Shown piece after piece: positions 43,461-55,325 of a DNA stretch of 64,000 bases. The stretch is from Acheta domesticus. Lineage: Eukaryota; Arthropoda; Insecta; Orthoptera; Gryllidae. Made by a program: the position numbers and the translations under genes. Position 1 is the first letter of the stretch, and each line of letters opens with the position of its first letter. The stretch spans positions 70,636,984 to 70,700,983 of the forward strand of contig JAHLJT010003656.1 in NCBI GenBank assembly GCA_031308135.1, given 5' to 3'. The notes under the pieces were generated by a model. The model was given only the letters and a program-made list of their open reading frames with translations. It did not search any database and was not told the origin of the DNA.

Positions 43461-45365
43461 TATATGTTGTGAATGCATTTCGTCTCTGCCAGCTTAGAAG
43501 TGAAAAATGTATGTTAAGTAGAAGGAAGCTTTTTATAATTACTGGAGAATTTCAGTGATTGTATGTCTTTGAATATTATCTAGAACATTAAATTGGGTAT
43601 AAGAAAAAAAATATAATTATGATAAAGTGAAGGAACGAAACACCTTATCAGAATTAAGATATTCTTCTTTACAGCCTAAATTTTGCAAAGGTTTATACGT
43701 ATTCTATTTAGCTAATAAGTCTCTTCATTCTAAGCAAAAAAATAATAAAAATGAGGAATGAACACTCGCATTACTTAAACTATCTCTAAAAAATGATAAA
43801 ATCATCAAAAGATATTTTTCACTCAAAAATAATGTATCGCATCAAATCCCGCCTCCCAGTTCCACCATGGGAGGAACTTAAACTTACAAAATATGATCAC
43901 TTCCTGAATGAAATGTATGGTAACACTTTCAAGATTGCATACAAAATCTTTTTCAGTTTACTTTTTCATTGACACCGAAGTTACTCTCCCATGCGCGCAG
44001 ATGATGACGAGAAAAAGAGAGATGATGATGTACACAGATGATGAAGAGAAATCCAGAAAAAACTTGAATTTGAAAAAAAAAATTGAACCAAATCTACAAT
44101 AATTATTGTGAGGTGCAAATTAGGAGAAATACAACGCCCGTTTGTTTCGTTTAAACGTAATTCATCATAGAGAGTCAAAAGTCTTAAGGATATTATTTAT
44201 TTGTTTATCGGTCACGTGCGCCTTCAACCCCTGCTAACATGCAACCCTGCAGGTTTGTTCAATGCACCTATATCTACCTGAATGTTAAGAAATTTAACAT
44301 CCTTAGCAACGTAAATAAGCGACCATCGATTCATCGCAAATCAAATGTTTATTAAGAAAAGACATGGCGATGTATAAAACAAATCAGATTCAAACAATTC
44401 AGAATAAAAGTAACTCATTTAGTTTTGGGTGAACTTATTGTTAATTATAATATTAATAGTACGATTAAAAAACGTACAGTAGGTCAATTAACCTCATTTG
44501 CTTGGCATTCCACAAAATGAACTCCTCCAGTAATCGTTTACTGACGATTTGAAGGTGTCGCCACTGGAAGTCGACGACACCTCGGCTACGCTGCGCTCCG
44601 CCTCAATTTTTAACTTTTGGCCTCTGCAGTAACAGCACTCATTACACTTTAGGTATGATAATAGGTATCAATTTTCCCACGACTAGCAATAGTTGTGAAA
44701 CAAAAAGTTAATGTGAGATACAAAATAATAAGAAGTAGTAAACCCACGGGTTACGTACTTTCAAATTATTGAGAATATTATTCCCTCATTGCATATTTCA
44801 TTTCATTCACTTTTAGAAGTATAAACCAAAAAGGTTACAGCTGTACATACATTTTTACATCATTTAACAATTTTGAATATATTAATCTCAAAGGAACTTT
44901 CTAAATTATGACACCGTATGTCATTATTTCCTCAACAAGTGGTTGCGCATGAAATATATAGAATCGTGCCAGAATCTGCACTCAGTTTCAGATGGGTCCA
45001 ACAGCCGTCAGTCTATCACAATGATTCCTAATAATTTTGAGCCGGAAGGAGTAGTGAAAGAGTATTCAAGCGTGTGTCAGATGCATTATCCTACCTTTAG
45101 AGAGTCCCGGAAAAGAGATTGTTCCGTTACTCTTCAATAACCCGGAAACATTCTGCTCCCATAGACTTCGCTGTTGCAGACTCACATAACAATGAGCAGG
45201 AGATCGGGAAGAGGATAGAGCATTGTGCACAGGCATGGGAACTTAAATGCAGCATATACATAGCTCTACATACCAATGGATTCGCGGTGCTCCAGACCGA
45301 TCCGATGGCAAGTTACCCCGTAAAAAGAAGTAAAAAAAACGCTAAGAAAAAAAAGAAGCCGTGAA
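43461..45365. other. 1.9 kb interval without identified features
   Basis: AT-rich. A small patch at 44550-44610 contains GTGTCGCCACTGGAAGTCGA followed by CGACACC, a weak hairpin. No gene or element supported. Confidence 0.3.
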
Positions 45366-45369
45366 GAGC

Positions 45370-46140
45370 CGCTTGACGATCCAGGTGGCAGCGACGCCAC
45401 CAGCTGAGCGAGCGAGCGGGGGAGGGGCGTCCCGTTGCCCGCGGGGAGGGGAGGGGGCGGGGCCGGGCGGGGCGGGGCGGGGCGGCCGCTGCGAGCCACG
45501 CATCCGCCCCGGAAGGCGGCGGCTGCAGCGACAGGTGGGCTGCGGCGGCGACTTGCCGGGAGGTAGGGGCAGCCGCGGGCGGCCGGGGTGGCGGTAGGGG
45601 TCGCCACGGGGAGGCTGGGCTGTGTTGATGCGAGCTGCGGTAGTGGTTGGGGGCAGTGGATGCGAGAGGAGTGTCGCTGTCGCCGGAGGCAGAGGTTGGG
45701 TTGGCGGCAGCGACGACGATGGTGAGAGAAGAGAAGAAAGCGATAGCAATTGTGGCACAGGCTGCGGTGACCGGAGGCCTAAGCAGAAACCGCCGTGCTG
45801 CTGGTAGGAATGGTGGTAACACAATGATGCTGGCAATGACGATGCGGATTGACTGCGACTAAATCGGCGGGAACTGTATGCTTGACAGTGACGGAGGTTA
45901 TGATTATGGGACCAACAACAGCGAATGAAATAGATTTACTCATAAACGGATCCGTGGCAATGGCGGTGGCTGCCGACCCGCAGTCGGTGACAGTGGCAGT
46001 ATGCGATGAGTCGGGGAGGGGGAGGCGCAGGTGGTAGTCGGACGCGATGACTAGTGGCAGTTACGGGGGCAGTATCTACACCCAAGGCGACAGCGGCAGC
46101 GGAGGCAGTAGCTGGCCCCGCCCGGGGGTAGCGGCAACGA
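45370..46140. other. GC-rich islet with GGGGCGGGG boxes, possible CpG-island promoter
   Basis: From 45410 to 45610 the DNA is dominated by G-runs and CpG, including GGGGCGGGGCCGGGCGGGGC near 45453 (GC-box like). To 46140 it becomes GAC/GCA-trinucleotide-rich. Open frames on both strands are Pro/Ala/Ser- or Gly/Arg-rich and overlap, so they are compositional. Either a host promoter or a GC-rich degenerate repeat. No splice donor was convincing. Confidence 0.3.
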
Positions 46141-46757
46141 CGCACGGTGTGACCAGATGGCAAAATCGTGGCCACAACCTCAGAAACAAAAGTTTGTTTT
46201 GGGAACTTCTGACCATCCAACTCAAAAGAGGAATGTCTCGTACATCTGTTGTGAAACTATGAAGCCTAATCCCTGTCCCTGCTGGGCGTTGTGGAAGCTT
46301 GAAGTTGGGATTCGCGGTCATCTCTGTTGTGGCATCAGAGGAAATAGTAGGCTGTGGTTTTTTAATATAAAAAACGTGCACCAAAATATTTGTACTATAC
46401 TTTTCAATGATTGATTCCCCATTGGTGGTAAGTTTAACAAAAATTATGTTAGTTTAAGGTAAATTACAATAATGTGTATTCAAAGTAATAAGGTATAAAT
46501 TATAACTAGCATAAAAGTTATATATAACAGTATATACACCTAAAAATTTATTGAGAAATTTAGCTTATTAATATTCATTCAATCAAAGGAAAATTTGGCA
46601 GCGTATCGCTGCAGATTCGTGTTTTACGACACATTTCCTATGAACGTTATATATTCGTAGTGACAACCTGCAATACTGAAATGAAACACAGCATTCGCAC
46701 CGGGATTTCTATAATATACATATATATTAGTACAAAATCGGGATATGTATTAGTATT
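46141..46757. other. Unannotated interval
   Basis: No supported feature. Confidence 0.25.
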
Positions 46758-46894
46758 AGTACCGGATGTTTTTTTTATCTTTCGCCGAAGCTTCCGGCCG
46801 CGTCGTCCGGGCAGTCGAAGGCTCATTCGCCCGGCAAACCGCTGACTCAACTCCAGTGCTATCCGAGAACTATCGCTGCGCCGCTTAACGTACC

Positions 46895-47019
46895 TTAAAG
46901 AAGATGCTGAAAGTGGTGTCCTTCGGCTCGAATACATTCTTGGCACCTCCGAAAACACATTCTGATTTGCCCTTTGAAGTAAGTCTCGAGAAATTGCTGA
47001 GATTTTCTCTTCATTAGAG
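46895..47019 (-). pseudogene. Mariner transposase C-terminus (left arm)
   Basis: The minus strand reads KRKSQQFLETYFKGQIRMCF followed by RRCQECIRAEGHHFQHLL and a stop. FRRCQECIRAEGHHFQHLL is the typical C-terminus of one mariner lineage (FRRC..CI.A.G.HFQHLL). The residues before it are frameshifted. Partner of the plus-strand copy at 47028-47520. Confidence 0.75.
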
Positions 47020-47027
47020 TTTTACAA

Positions 47028-47520
47028 ACAACCACTTCACGACATAAAGATCGGAATGTGGTGTGCGTTGAGTTCCACAAGAATTATCGGACCTATTTTT
47101 TTCAACACCACCGTTACTTCTGATGTTTACATACATCAAATATTCGCTTTATTCTTCGAACAATTGACACCAGAAGAAAAGACACTATGAATACTTTCAA
47201 CAGGATTCGGCAACTGCTCACACTGCTGTTCGATCCATGAACTTTTTAAATAATGTTTTTGTGACGATCGTATAATTAGTCGCGGGTTATGGCCTCCTAG
47301 ATCACCTGATCTATCTCCTTGTGATTTTTCCTGTGGGGGTACTTGAAAGATCAGGTGTATGCAGAAAACCCGCATTCGGAGGAAGAGCTCCGGCGCTCTA
47401 ATGAAGAGAAAATCGCAGCAATTCCTCGAGACTTACTTCAAAGAGCAAATCAGAATGCGTTTCGGAGGTGCCAAGAATGCATTCCAGCCGAAGGACACCA
47501 CTTTCAGCATTTTCTTTAAG
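47028..47520 (+). pseudogene. Mariner transposase, catalytic-domain half (right copy)
   Basis: The plus strand reads KQPLHDIKIGMWCALSSTRI then IGPIFFNTTVTSDVYIHQIF and FALFFEQLTPEEKT, a stop, then DDRIISRGLWPPRSPDLSPC (the SPDL.P.DF motif with the third catalytic Asp), and after another stop the C-terminal KRKSQQFLETYFKEQIRMRF. This matches the second half of a DD34D mariner transposase, with the second Asp (QQDGA.AHTA) destroyed by a frameshift. At least three disabling changes are present. Confidence 0.85.
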
Positions 47521-47739
47521 GTACGTTAAGCGGTGCAGCGATAGTTCTTGGATAGCACGGGAGTTGAGTCAGCGGTTTGGCCGGGCGAATGAGCCCTCGA
47601 CTGGAATCTTCGGCGAACGATAAAAAAAAAACACTCTGTATAATTGAAATTAGCGGCCTCGAAAACCCCCATGTAGAACTTGGTAATCAATTTGATGTCA
47701 TCTGAGGTTTTGGCCACGTTTTTCGCCATCTGAACACAC

Positions 47740-48140
47740 CGTGCGACGGAGACGGGCGGGCCGGCAGCGCGTCCGCTAACTGCAGCGACCGCGCTCCCCC
47801 TTGCGGCCCAAAAAAAATTAACCCCTCCCCCCTCCCCGGGCCCGCGCCCACAAAAAGCGTCGGAGCTACCCGCCCGGGAGACGGCCGAGCGGTGCTGCGC
47901 GGCGCGGCCCGGCCCTGCGCGGAGCGGGCGGGGAGGAGAGGGGGGTGGTGCTCGCGGGGGATCAAGGGCTGCGCGCCCTCAATGGGGCTTTGTGCCGCGG
48001 GGTTGCGCCGCTCCGCGTCTTCCGGGTGCGCCGTAACGGGACCCGAGGGGTGCGCGGCGGCGGCGGCGGCGGACGCCAGGTAGGGCGGCGCGCGTTACGA
48101 CGCGTTGGATGCTGCGCAGGGGTCGCACGAGTTGGGGAGG
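47740..48140. other. CpG-rich islet with possible first exon and splice donor
   Basis: CpG-dense DNA from 47740 to about 48120, with GC boxes (GGAGCGGGCGGGGAGG), a GGC triplet run at 48057-48072 and GCCAGGTAGGG at about 48075-48085, a reasonable 5' splice site (CAG/GTAGGG). A 63-codon plus-strand frame starts at 47892 and stops shortly past the donor. This is the best candidate for the 5' end of a host gene in the window, but no downstream exon is recognisable. Confidence 0.3.
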
Positions 48141-50270
48141 GATGAGAGAGATCGCTTCTTTTTTTACTTCCGTGAGGGTGGGTCGTTTTCTTCCTGGAGG
48201 TTGCAGATCAGATAAAGAGGAGGATTCTGTAGGAGAATTTATCGTTAACTGTGTACCTTGTTACGTGTGCAATAAATTTAATGAATTATTATGTTAGGTG
48301 GGGTGGGGTGGAGTTGCGTATGTTAGAAATGTGATGTTGGGGAGGATAAGGAATGCGAGTATCATGTTGATATTTTACGAGTGAGTTTTAATTGGATATT
48401 TACGACTTATTTTTATGAATGCTTACATATTAGTGATGAGTTTGTAGGTTGTGTTAACATAAAAAATTCCGCGTTTTGTTGAGTGATTAACCGTATATAA
48501 TTATTTAATGCTTCAAGACAATGAAATATGCCAAATAAAATTTTATCTGTGCACACGAATAGTTGTCTCAGTGATGATAAAATTCTATAAAAATCAGTCT
48601 ATAAATAGTCTAAAAAAGAGGTTTATTTTTGTTTAAAAATTGTAATGGAAAAGTTGAACTGAATACTGTAAGAATAACTTGGCAGAACGCGTATAAGAAT
48701 TATGACGTTACTTTCTCATCGCTTTATCAACAGCTTTACTTAGATTGTCATTTTTGGTTTTGTTAATGCTGCAGAGTCCTTGGTAATAAGGTGTAACATA
48801 CAGAATCTACGTATCTTTATATAATACAAAAAGACATGCTTTGTAAATGACTTACTATTTTAAAAACATAGCAACAAAAATAACATTTGCCAAATAGCTA
48901 CTTTTGTTTGTCAGATCAATTATAGGATATTGCATCATGCATTTTTAATATCGTATTTATTTAGACTGTGCCAAAATGAAATAAACGTATGGATGTGTAT
49001 TTATCTTCAGTTTTTGAGACTTACAGATAATTATTTGATGCTATAAAATATAATTTCTTGGTTTTGTTTCTTTAGTTTAGTCAATTATAGAAATGTTATT
49101 TGTTATGTTTGAAAGGTAGAATCACAATTGTAAAAAGAGGGGATATAAATTTAAACTACAGGTTTACAACAGAACATACTTCTTCGCTATATTTTTAACT
49201 TTTGCAACTTTCGAATATTCAGAGACAACGTAACGTGACCTATTTGAAAGTAGTTCTGTTTAAAAAAATAAGAAGTCATTTGGAGCCATTGTTGGTAAAA
49301 TATTTTTAATGACATTACTTCAAACAAACATTACGCCAAAACTACTAATATTTTCAAAAACTTGTAAATGACTTTTAAGTATTTCATTTTGAGAACTGAT
49401 TTTATTGAAGGAAAAAATCTTTATCATCAAAGTTGTAGTTTTGTAAGGTCAATATTCTGCAATTTTAAAAATGCTGAGAGATCACTGAAAATGGGATCTT
49501 CTGGCATTTATATAAGTGTACGTTGCTCTATTCGACAAAAGTAAAGGAAAAAATTGATTCAGTTTTTCAGAATTTTCAAAAAATTGTGACCTTTTTCCAA
49601 AGATCAGTCGGATTTTGGGATTGCTGAATTTAGCAAGTTATATGAATATTCAATATAAAATAAGAATAAAAGCGAGAATAGTCAATTTTCGTGTGTAATT
49701 TTGAAAAAAAATACCAAAGTAAATTGTTTATCGTATCACAGTGTTGTATCTTAAACATTTTATGTTCTGTACTAGTATATTTCAAATGATGTCCTGCACT
49801 CCAATTATATTCGTTTTGCTCTAATGTAGACATTAATAATAATGTGTAGGCATTAATAATAACTCTGATACAATCCAGAAGTCTTTGATCTTGAGATTTC
49901 TTGTTCGCCTTAATATTGCGCTCGTATCTTTCTCGAGTAAAATTTCAAGACGCTAGTATAAGAAGTGTTGTTCCCTTTGTTATTTATGTGTGGATTGCCT
50001 TTCTGGTATCTAAAATCAGGGTGAAATCATTTGTTACTGGTCATATTTGTCGTGTATTCAGCAATATATATTTTTCGGGATGCCAGAGCATTTGAATATC
50101 AAATTTCAATGTTTCCGTGGATTAATCTGATCATAAGTTGTTTTGAAGATAATTTTTCATTATTCGCAGACAACAAAAATAAAATATTACTATATTAAAA
50201 TGTGGAAAAACTAAAAATGAAAGTAAAAGAAAAATTAAAAAAGGGAGGACTAAGTTAAAAAAAGAAAGAA
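48141..50270. other. 2.1 kb AT-rich interval, no features
   Basis: No coding, repeat-family or TIR signal that I can support. Confidence 0.35.
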
Positions 50271-50500
50271 AGAAATGCTGAACGGAGTACAACCACTGGG
50301 TCACCTGCTCTTCCGTGTTGTGCCTGGCCACGGGGCACGTACCTGCTGCCGCCCGGCGTTCGCAACTGCGTTGTGGGGTTGCGTCAGGAAGGGGCTCCAA
50401 AGGCCACACTTCCGGATTCGTGAGAACCTCCATTCCCAAATGCCATATTTCCGGATTCGTGAGATGTGCTAAAAAGCAGCACAATGCATGCGACATTCAG
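50271..50500. other. GC-richer patch with a duplicated TTCCGGATTCGTGAGA
   Basis: TTCCGGATTCGTGAGA occurs at 50410-50425 and again at 50450-50465, each followed by different sequence and preceded by CACAC or CATAT. Overlapping open frames on both strands (121 codons minus, 65 and 62 plus) are unrecognised. Confidence 0.3.
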
Positions 50501-52149
50501 TGAGTACCGAATGTCAAGAAGTGGAGGTATGTTACATCCCTTGATGAGCGTCAGTCTGTCAGTCTTTCGGTGCTTGATCTACTCGCAGTGTATCCTCTTC
50601 TTAACGAGAGGTAATTATCATCGAGCACCTTGACTAATCAGGGCTCGGCCCGCATACTTGACGATTGTCTAGGTCCATCTTAAATGTCTGTGCGTTGCCG
50701 CGCTCAGATACTGAATTTAACAGAATATCTCGAGAAAGGTCAGATTTCTTTCATTTGTCATACAAAAGGTTCTGTGGACTCGGTTCAAAAGTTCTTTTAT
50801 TGTTAAAGATGCTTTTAAACATAGATTTTATGAAGTACTCGTTATGCCGTTACTATTTATGAGATTATAACTGATTATATCTTTTGAGTTGATTTCTTAT
50901 TGATTTTTGGGGGCAACATAATGAAAGTAGCGAGATATTTCTCCATTGAACCTCTGCATGTGTTGCATATAAGTCAGCTGACTGGTTGAGATTCAATAAC
51001 AAAGGAGTATTCAAAAAACAGTACATGGGCTTCTCTCACTAAAGAATCAAACAATTTTGGAAAAAATAAAATTTTGAGAACATCTCACACGTTGATGGTC
51101 AAAAAATATCTGGTTCTCATCCGTTTCTGTTATTTTCTTCCCCCTTCTCTTTCTGATGCGTGTGCTCACTTCTAATAGTCCTGAATAATCAAAACGTCAA
51201 GAAGGCAGAATGTAAATTGAGAGTTGATTCAATTCGATAAGAAACATTCTATGAATTAAAATAATAGATCTAAAAGCACTAACAAACATACATTTTACGT
51301 AAAACGGTGCGTACTAAAAATGTTTGCCACGTTTTCAGTTCTCTTATTATTCTCATTTTCTTATTTTTACTGACTTATTTAATCTTCCTTTGTATCAGCT
51401 TACAGCTAAACACCCTTATCTACGAAGGTGAGCTTTAATTTTTGGTTCATCCATTTCATTTAGCACATAACGTGATGTTATATTTATGGCATTAAAGTGT
51501 TTCCGTGGAGTGCCATATTGGTTTTTATTTTGTTCATTATGTTTTGGTAATCTCCGGAACTTCCATCTGTTAGGAGTTTAATTAAACTGAATTAACAATA
51601 AAAAATAGTAACGAAAATTGTTGGCTGCATTTAATAACATAAATGAAAGAAACTATTTGCATAAGCATATATTTATAGATTTGATTAAAGAATATTGCCG
51701 TTAAAATACTTCAAATCTCATATTGAATCAACTCTCATAACCTTTTGTGAGGACTAAACCGTTGAAATCTTTTTATATAACTTATAGAAATGTTAGCAAT
51801 AGAAGCACCTTTTATTCAAATATTAAAAATTCTGGATATACCTCGCCAATACACCAATTTCACTAACCTCAGACTTATCTTGAGCCAAGGCCATCTTCGT
51901 AGCCTTCGCCGGAGAAGAATCTTATCGCCCCCAAACCCCACTCACGCAACGGCGGGAGCACGTTCGAGTTCATACTATTAATGAAAGGTGAGGCCTGATT
52001 CTTGAGCGATATGAGCAGTGTCACACAGGTGAGCGACAACACTGATCCCTGTTTGCGGAAACGTAAACAAATCCTTGCAAGCTGATTATTTCGGAGTATG
52101 TCACAAGCTGTACTATAGCATGTGGCGCGAGTAGTGTCATACACATAAT
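50501..52149. other. Unannotated interval
   Basis: No supported gene or element. CGGTGCTTGATCTAC near 50569 and ATCGAGCACC near 50621 form a weak inverted repeat. Confidence 0.3.
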
Positions 52150-52483
52150 GCCCATTCACAATGCAAACATAAACATAACATGGCCTTAACACAAAATTTA
52201 GAACTATATTCATAAGCGGACTCATTCACAATGCCTTCGCATAAGCATAACACGTAAGACAACTTAAACACAGAAGTTTCAAGCATGCAAGCTTTTATGT
52301 TCAGTAAGAAATACGAAATGAACCATTCACAGTACGTTAAGTCAAAATCGAGTATAGGATCGAAGTCGATAGATCAAACAAAATACTAGTATTCCAAATT
52401 TGCGGTTTTCTGCTGTTTTTTGTTGTTTCTTGTGAATTTTTGGCGGTTTTCTGCGTTGTTTTTTAGCGTACGGACTTTTTGTC

Positions 52484-52533
<50 letters not shown>

Positions 52534-52686
52534 CGATTTTCACATCCAACCAATAGTAACTAGAATGACCCCAGACTATCGAAAATCTTTGCTTACGCTT
52601 ATATTGGACATAGTGAATACTTCAGTCTATCACTTATGTTAAAGTTCTTGTCTGTGCTGAAGTTTACTTTTGCATTGTGAATGGGC
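52150..52686. mobile_element. Non-autonomous TIR element (537 bp) containing a TA microsatellite
   Basis: The left end reads GCCCATTCACAATGCAAACA and the right end, reverse-complemented, reads GCCCATTCACAATGCAAAAG, then TAAAC on both. These are TIRs of about 25 bp with two differences. The left terminus is echoed internally at about 52218 (CTCATTCACAATGCC followed by ATAAGCATAACACG) and at 52323 (CCATTCACAGTACG), so the end has subterminal repeats. Flanks do not show an obvious target duplication. Superfamily unresolved. No coding capacity. Confidence 0.75.
52485..52530. repeat. (TA)23 microsatellite
   Basis: An uninterrupted run of TA dinucleotides inside the 52150-52686 TIR element. Confidence 0.97.
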
Positions 52687-54199
52687 CTTTATACTCTGAC
52701 AAAGTGCCTCCAGCCTAGGGATGGGACATCGATGTCGATGTTTGTATAGAAACTTCCATTTTTTAAACTTTGATATATTAAAACTGATGTTTTTGTGATT
52801 GTTGTTTTTTATGTTTGTAATGTTTTCTTTGCGAATAAAAATTAAAATTTTGTAACAGTTAATATATGAAATAATAACTCGTGTATCACCGTCGGTTAAT
52901 GTGTTCGTACCGACGGAACACTGTACTACTTTCGTTGAGAAGACTCTCTCTCGTCCAATATGACCCCAATGCCCTTCTAGTGATTCCTGCGTCCTTCCTC
53001 CTATTTTGCACACGGAGGAGCTGTTCACCGCATGCGTTGTGTTATTAGACTCTCCCCTTTTCCCCATAGCCGTACTCGGCAAAGCGAGGGCTCGCCGTTT
53101 GAGATGATCTTCTGCTTCGTTTCTTTTGTTTATTTTTTGTTGCTTTATTGTCAGTTGCATCTTCATTTTAAATTAATAAAGATAGCCACTTTCAAATTAA
53201 ATTTTGCTGCGCACCAATTTAATGCTAGAGGTTACTAAACAAACTTTAAAACATCGAAGATTTAAAAACATTAGTTTTTTATTGATGTATTATTAACATC
53301 CACATTTTATAGAGAAATTGCTCTAAGAAGAGACAAATATGACTTATCCGAAAAGAAATGAGAGTCATGTTCATTGATGATTCTGCAGGAAGTTGTGTCG
53401 AAGCCTTTTGAATTCGAGACGATCGACGATTTGCACGAGAGCATAGCCTACAATTATGTTCACAGCAATAGACAAGCAGAAGCTGTCAAAGCAGTCCCTT
53501 CTTAGAGTAATCGTCTACTATATTGTTTCAGTAGTATACCTTCCTTTTGCGTCTCTAACACGCAACCAATCTTTATAAATGAGGCCTCTAAAGAAAGAGA
53601 ATTTCACGACGAATTGCAGATTGACTTTAAAAATCTGAAGGATTTGTTTAAAAAACGCATTTAATATTGATGTAAAATGCAACCCGCAACGCACGTTAGG
53701 AATTTTAAATCTATACCGTTAAATAACTCCTGAACAAAGCGTTCTAGGGCCTTCAAAGAAACGTTCCTCACACCATAATCAACAGGAAGATAACTTATTG
53801 ATCATTCTACGTATTACATTTTTGCTAGTTCCACGCCTCTCGATTCTATCCCACCTGTTCAGAGCCCGTAGAATCTGCAATTGTGTGGGAAATTATTTAT
53901 TACTTGAAATTCTATGCGACCGAATTACACGGGTGCACCTCTTTGCTCGATAACAAAGTTTAATAAGAATAGTTTGTATTGACAAGGGTGTATTATATTG
54001 TTATCAATTACAAGGTGACAAATCAAGCAAGTGACGGACGATAAGAGGATCTTGAAGAAAAATATATATTACGAGCTTAATATGGAAATATAAGGAAGAG
54101 GGTGAGGGTTACAGCATGCGGGAGTTCCCGTACGGGTACGCTAGTGTCTTTATAGTTCAGAACGTCTATGTTACGTTATCTATGTTGCATCTCTATTGC
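52687..54199. other. 1.5 kb interval without firm features
   Basis: A 175-codon minus-strand frame (52639-53166) crosses the edge of the TIR element and is not recognised. TAGGGATGGGACATCGATGTCGATG-like sequence at 52716 resembles one end of some hAT elements, but no matching right end was found. Confidence 0.3.
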
Positions 54200-54510
54200 A
54201 GCCTTCAGTCATATGCCTGTCCGCCGCGCGGTCGCTTAGCCCGCCCTAGCGCCATGGACTGTTTACATCGCGTGGCGGGGACGGCGCGGCCTCGCCGGCT
54301 GTCTTCCGCCTTGGCGGCCTATCGCGCGCGTATCGGGAGCGTCGCCACATCCGGCGGCGGCGGCCTGAGGCGTCCGCGCGTTCAGTCACGCGCGCCGATA
54401 GCGCCACCGCCCCCGCCCCCCGCCCGCACGCCCCCCTTTACCGTACGCCTCACACTACACGGTGGGCCCCGCAGGGGAGAATTGCTTCCGCGCGATTTCT
54501 GTTAGAGACT
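54200..54510. other. CpG-rich islet
   Basis: Dense CpG (GCCGCGCGGTCGC, GGCGGGGACGGCGCGG, CCGGCGGCGGCGGCC) with a GCCATGG start-like context at 54251. The 129-codon plus frame (54116-54505) enters from AT-rich DNA and is Arg/Pro-rich, so probably compositional. Candidate promoter only. Confidence 0.3.
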
Positions 54511-54559
54511 TGCAAACGACACTTGCACCCGACTTGCAAACGAAACAAACATTAGAGAC

Positions 54560-55140
54560 TTGTACCCGGACACTGAGTTTCATGGTGATACTCACGTCGT
54601 TAGCTTCAATGTGGAGGATGTGAGTAGGTGGCTTGCCTCCGACCTTTGGGCGGGATTGGGCGTGGGGTTCGTAAGCCCTACGGGCAACAGGGCGGTGGGC
54701 CTCAAACCTAATAAACGTCCAGACGGAGTGTATGAACTATCCTGTCGGGGAGCTCAGGTTTGGGTGGTACTCAGGTCAATAGCTTCAAACTGCTGCCAGT
54801 GAGACGAGTTGCGAGTCCCGAGCCCCCTGGGCCTTGCCCCGGGGCTCTCAGATGGGCACTTGGCTTCGTCCTGAAGGTGGCCCGCTACTCAGGGCTTAGA
54901 GGAGGGACTTGCCCCGGGGCATGTGAGTGGTGCATTGATCTGACTCCGGTACCGGCTTTGAAAGCCAGTAGCTGTGAGCTGGCAGGACGGCCCCTACCCA
55001 GGCATTGAATGGGACCGTGGGGGTAAAGTGCGTTCTGGCGGAATGCAGATACCAGCATGTGGGCTCTTGTGCGCCAGAGGGTGGTGCGGATAAAGGCGGA
55101 AAGGTTAGGTGCTCACCGCGGGGTGAATTTTTTCTCGTGG
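54560..55140. repeat. Repeat E, copy 3 (longest)
   Basis: Aligns with 26946-27310 through GGGCACTTGGCTTCGTCCTG, GCTACTCAGGGC.TAGAGG, GGGACTTG, GAAAGCCAGTAGCTGTGAGC and CCAGGCATTGAATGGGA, with moderate divergence, and extends about 200 bases further left. GGTGATACTCACGTCGTTAGC at 54581 and GGTGGTACTCAGGTCAATAGC at 54765 form an internal direct repeat of about 185 bases' spacing. No recognisable protein. Confidence 0.7.
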
Positions 55141-55249
55141 AGCAAGTCATAGTGTGATGTAGTAGACCTACTACTACTACAACACTGTGGGTGGTAGCGG
55201 TTACTTTAGAAGAGACACTGCGAAGGAAACTTTCCTAGCGTAGAGAGCT

Positions 55250-55325
55250 ACGCTGAATTCTTCCGCGTTTGGAAAAAATTTTAACCGGCTGCTCTGATCA
55301 GGAATTTTTGTCTTTTTTTACTTTA
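55250..55325 (+). mobile_element. SINE-1 short fragment (opposite orientation)
   Basis: GCTGAATTC, CCGCGTTTGGA, AACCGGCTGCTCTGATCAGG and ATTTTTGTC follow the SINE-1 body order (GAATTCAGCCGC, CCGGCTGCTCTGATTGG, AGTTTTTCG of copy D read on its sense strand). Only about 75 bases are recognisable. Confidence 0.45.

Larger units (their letters stand above)
46758..47642. mobile_element. Mariner palindrome: two 3' ends in inverted orientation
   Basis: The left arm 46758-47019 is the reverse complement (diverged) of the right arm 47396-47642. Matching blocks include TCTCTTCATTAGAG, CGAGAAATTGCTGAG, TTGGCACCTCCGAAA, AAGTGGTGTCCTTCGGCT, CCTTAAAGAA and TTAACGTACCTTAAAG. Both outer ends show a GTGTTTTTTTT-like terminus followed by TATC and the GCCGAAG block. 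The arms are separated by 376 bp that continue the right-hand transposase only. Either two mariner copies ended up tail-outward or one 3' end was duplicated in inverted orientation. Confidence 0.82.

Noticed and set aside
45313..45836. Pro/Ala/Ser-rich minus-strand frames of 113-169 codons
   Set aside because: Several frames are open at once in very GC-rich DNA with GGGGCGGGG runs. The residue pattern reflects base composition.
52716..52745. hAT left end (TAGGGATGGGACATCGATGT)
   Set aside because: The start resembles hAT ends of the TAGGGATGGG type, but no matching inverted end or 8-bp duplication was found downstream.
52639..53166. 175-codon minus-strand frame as a host gene
   Set aside because: It runs across the edge of the TIR element at 52686, shows no domain, and has low-complexity Asn/Lys/Ile stretches.
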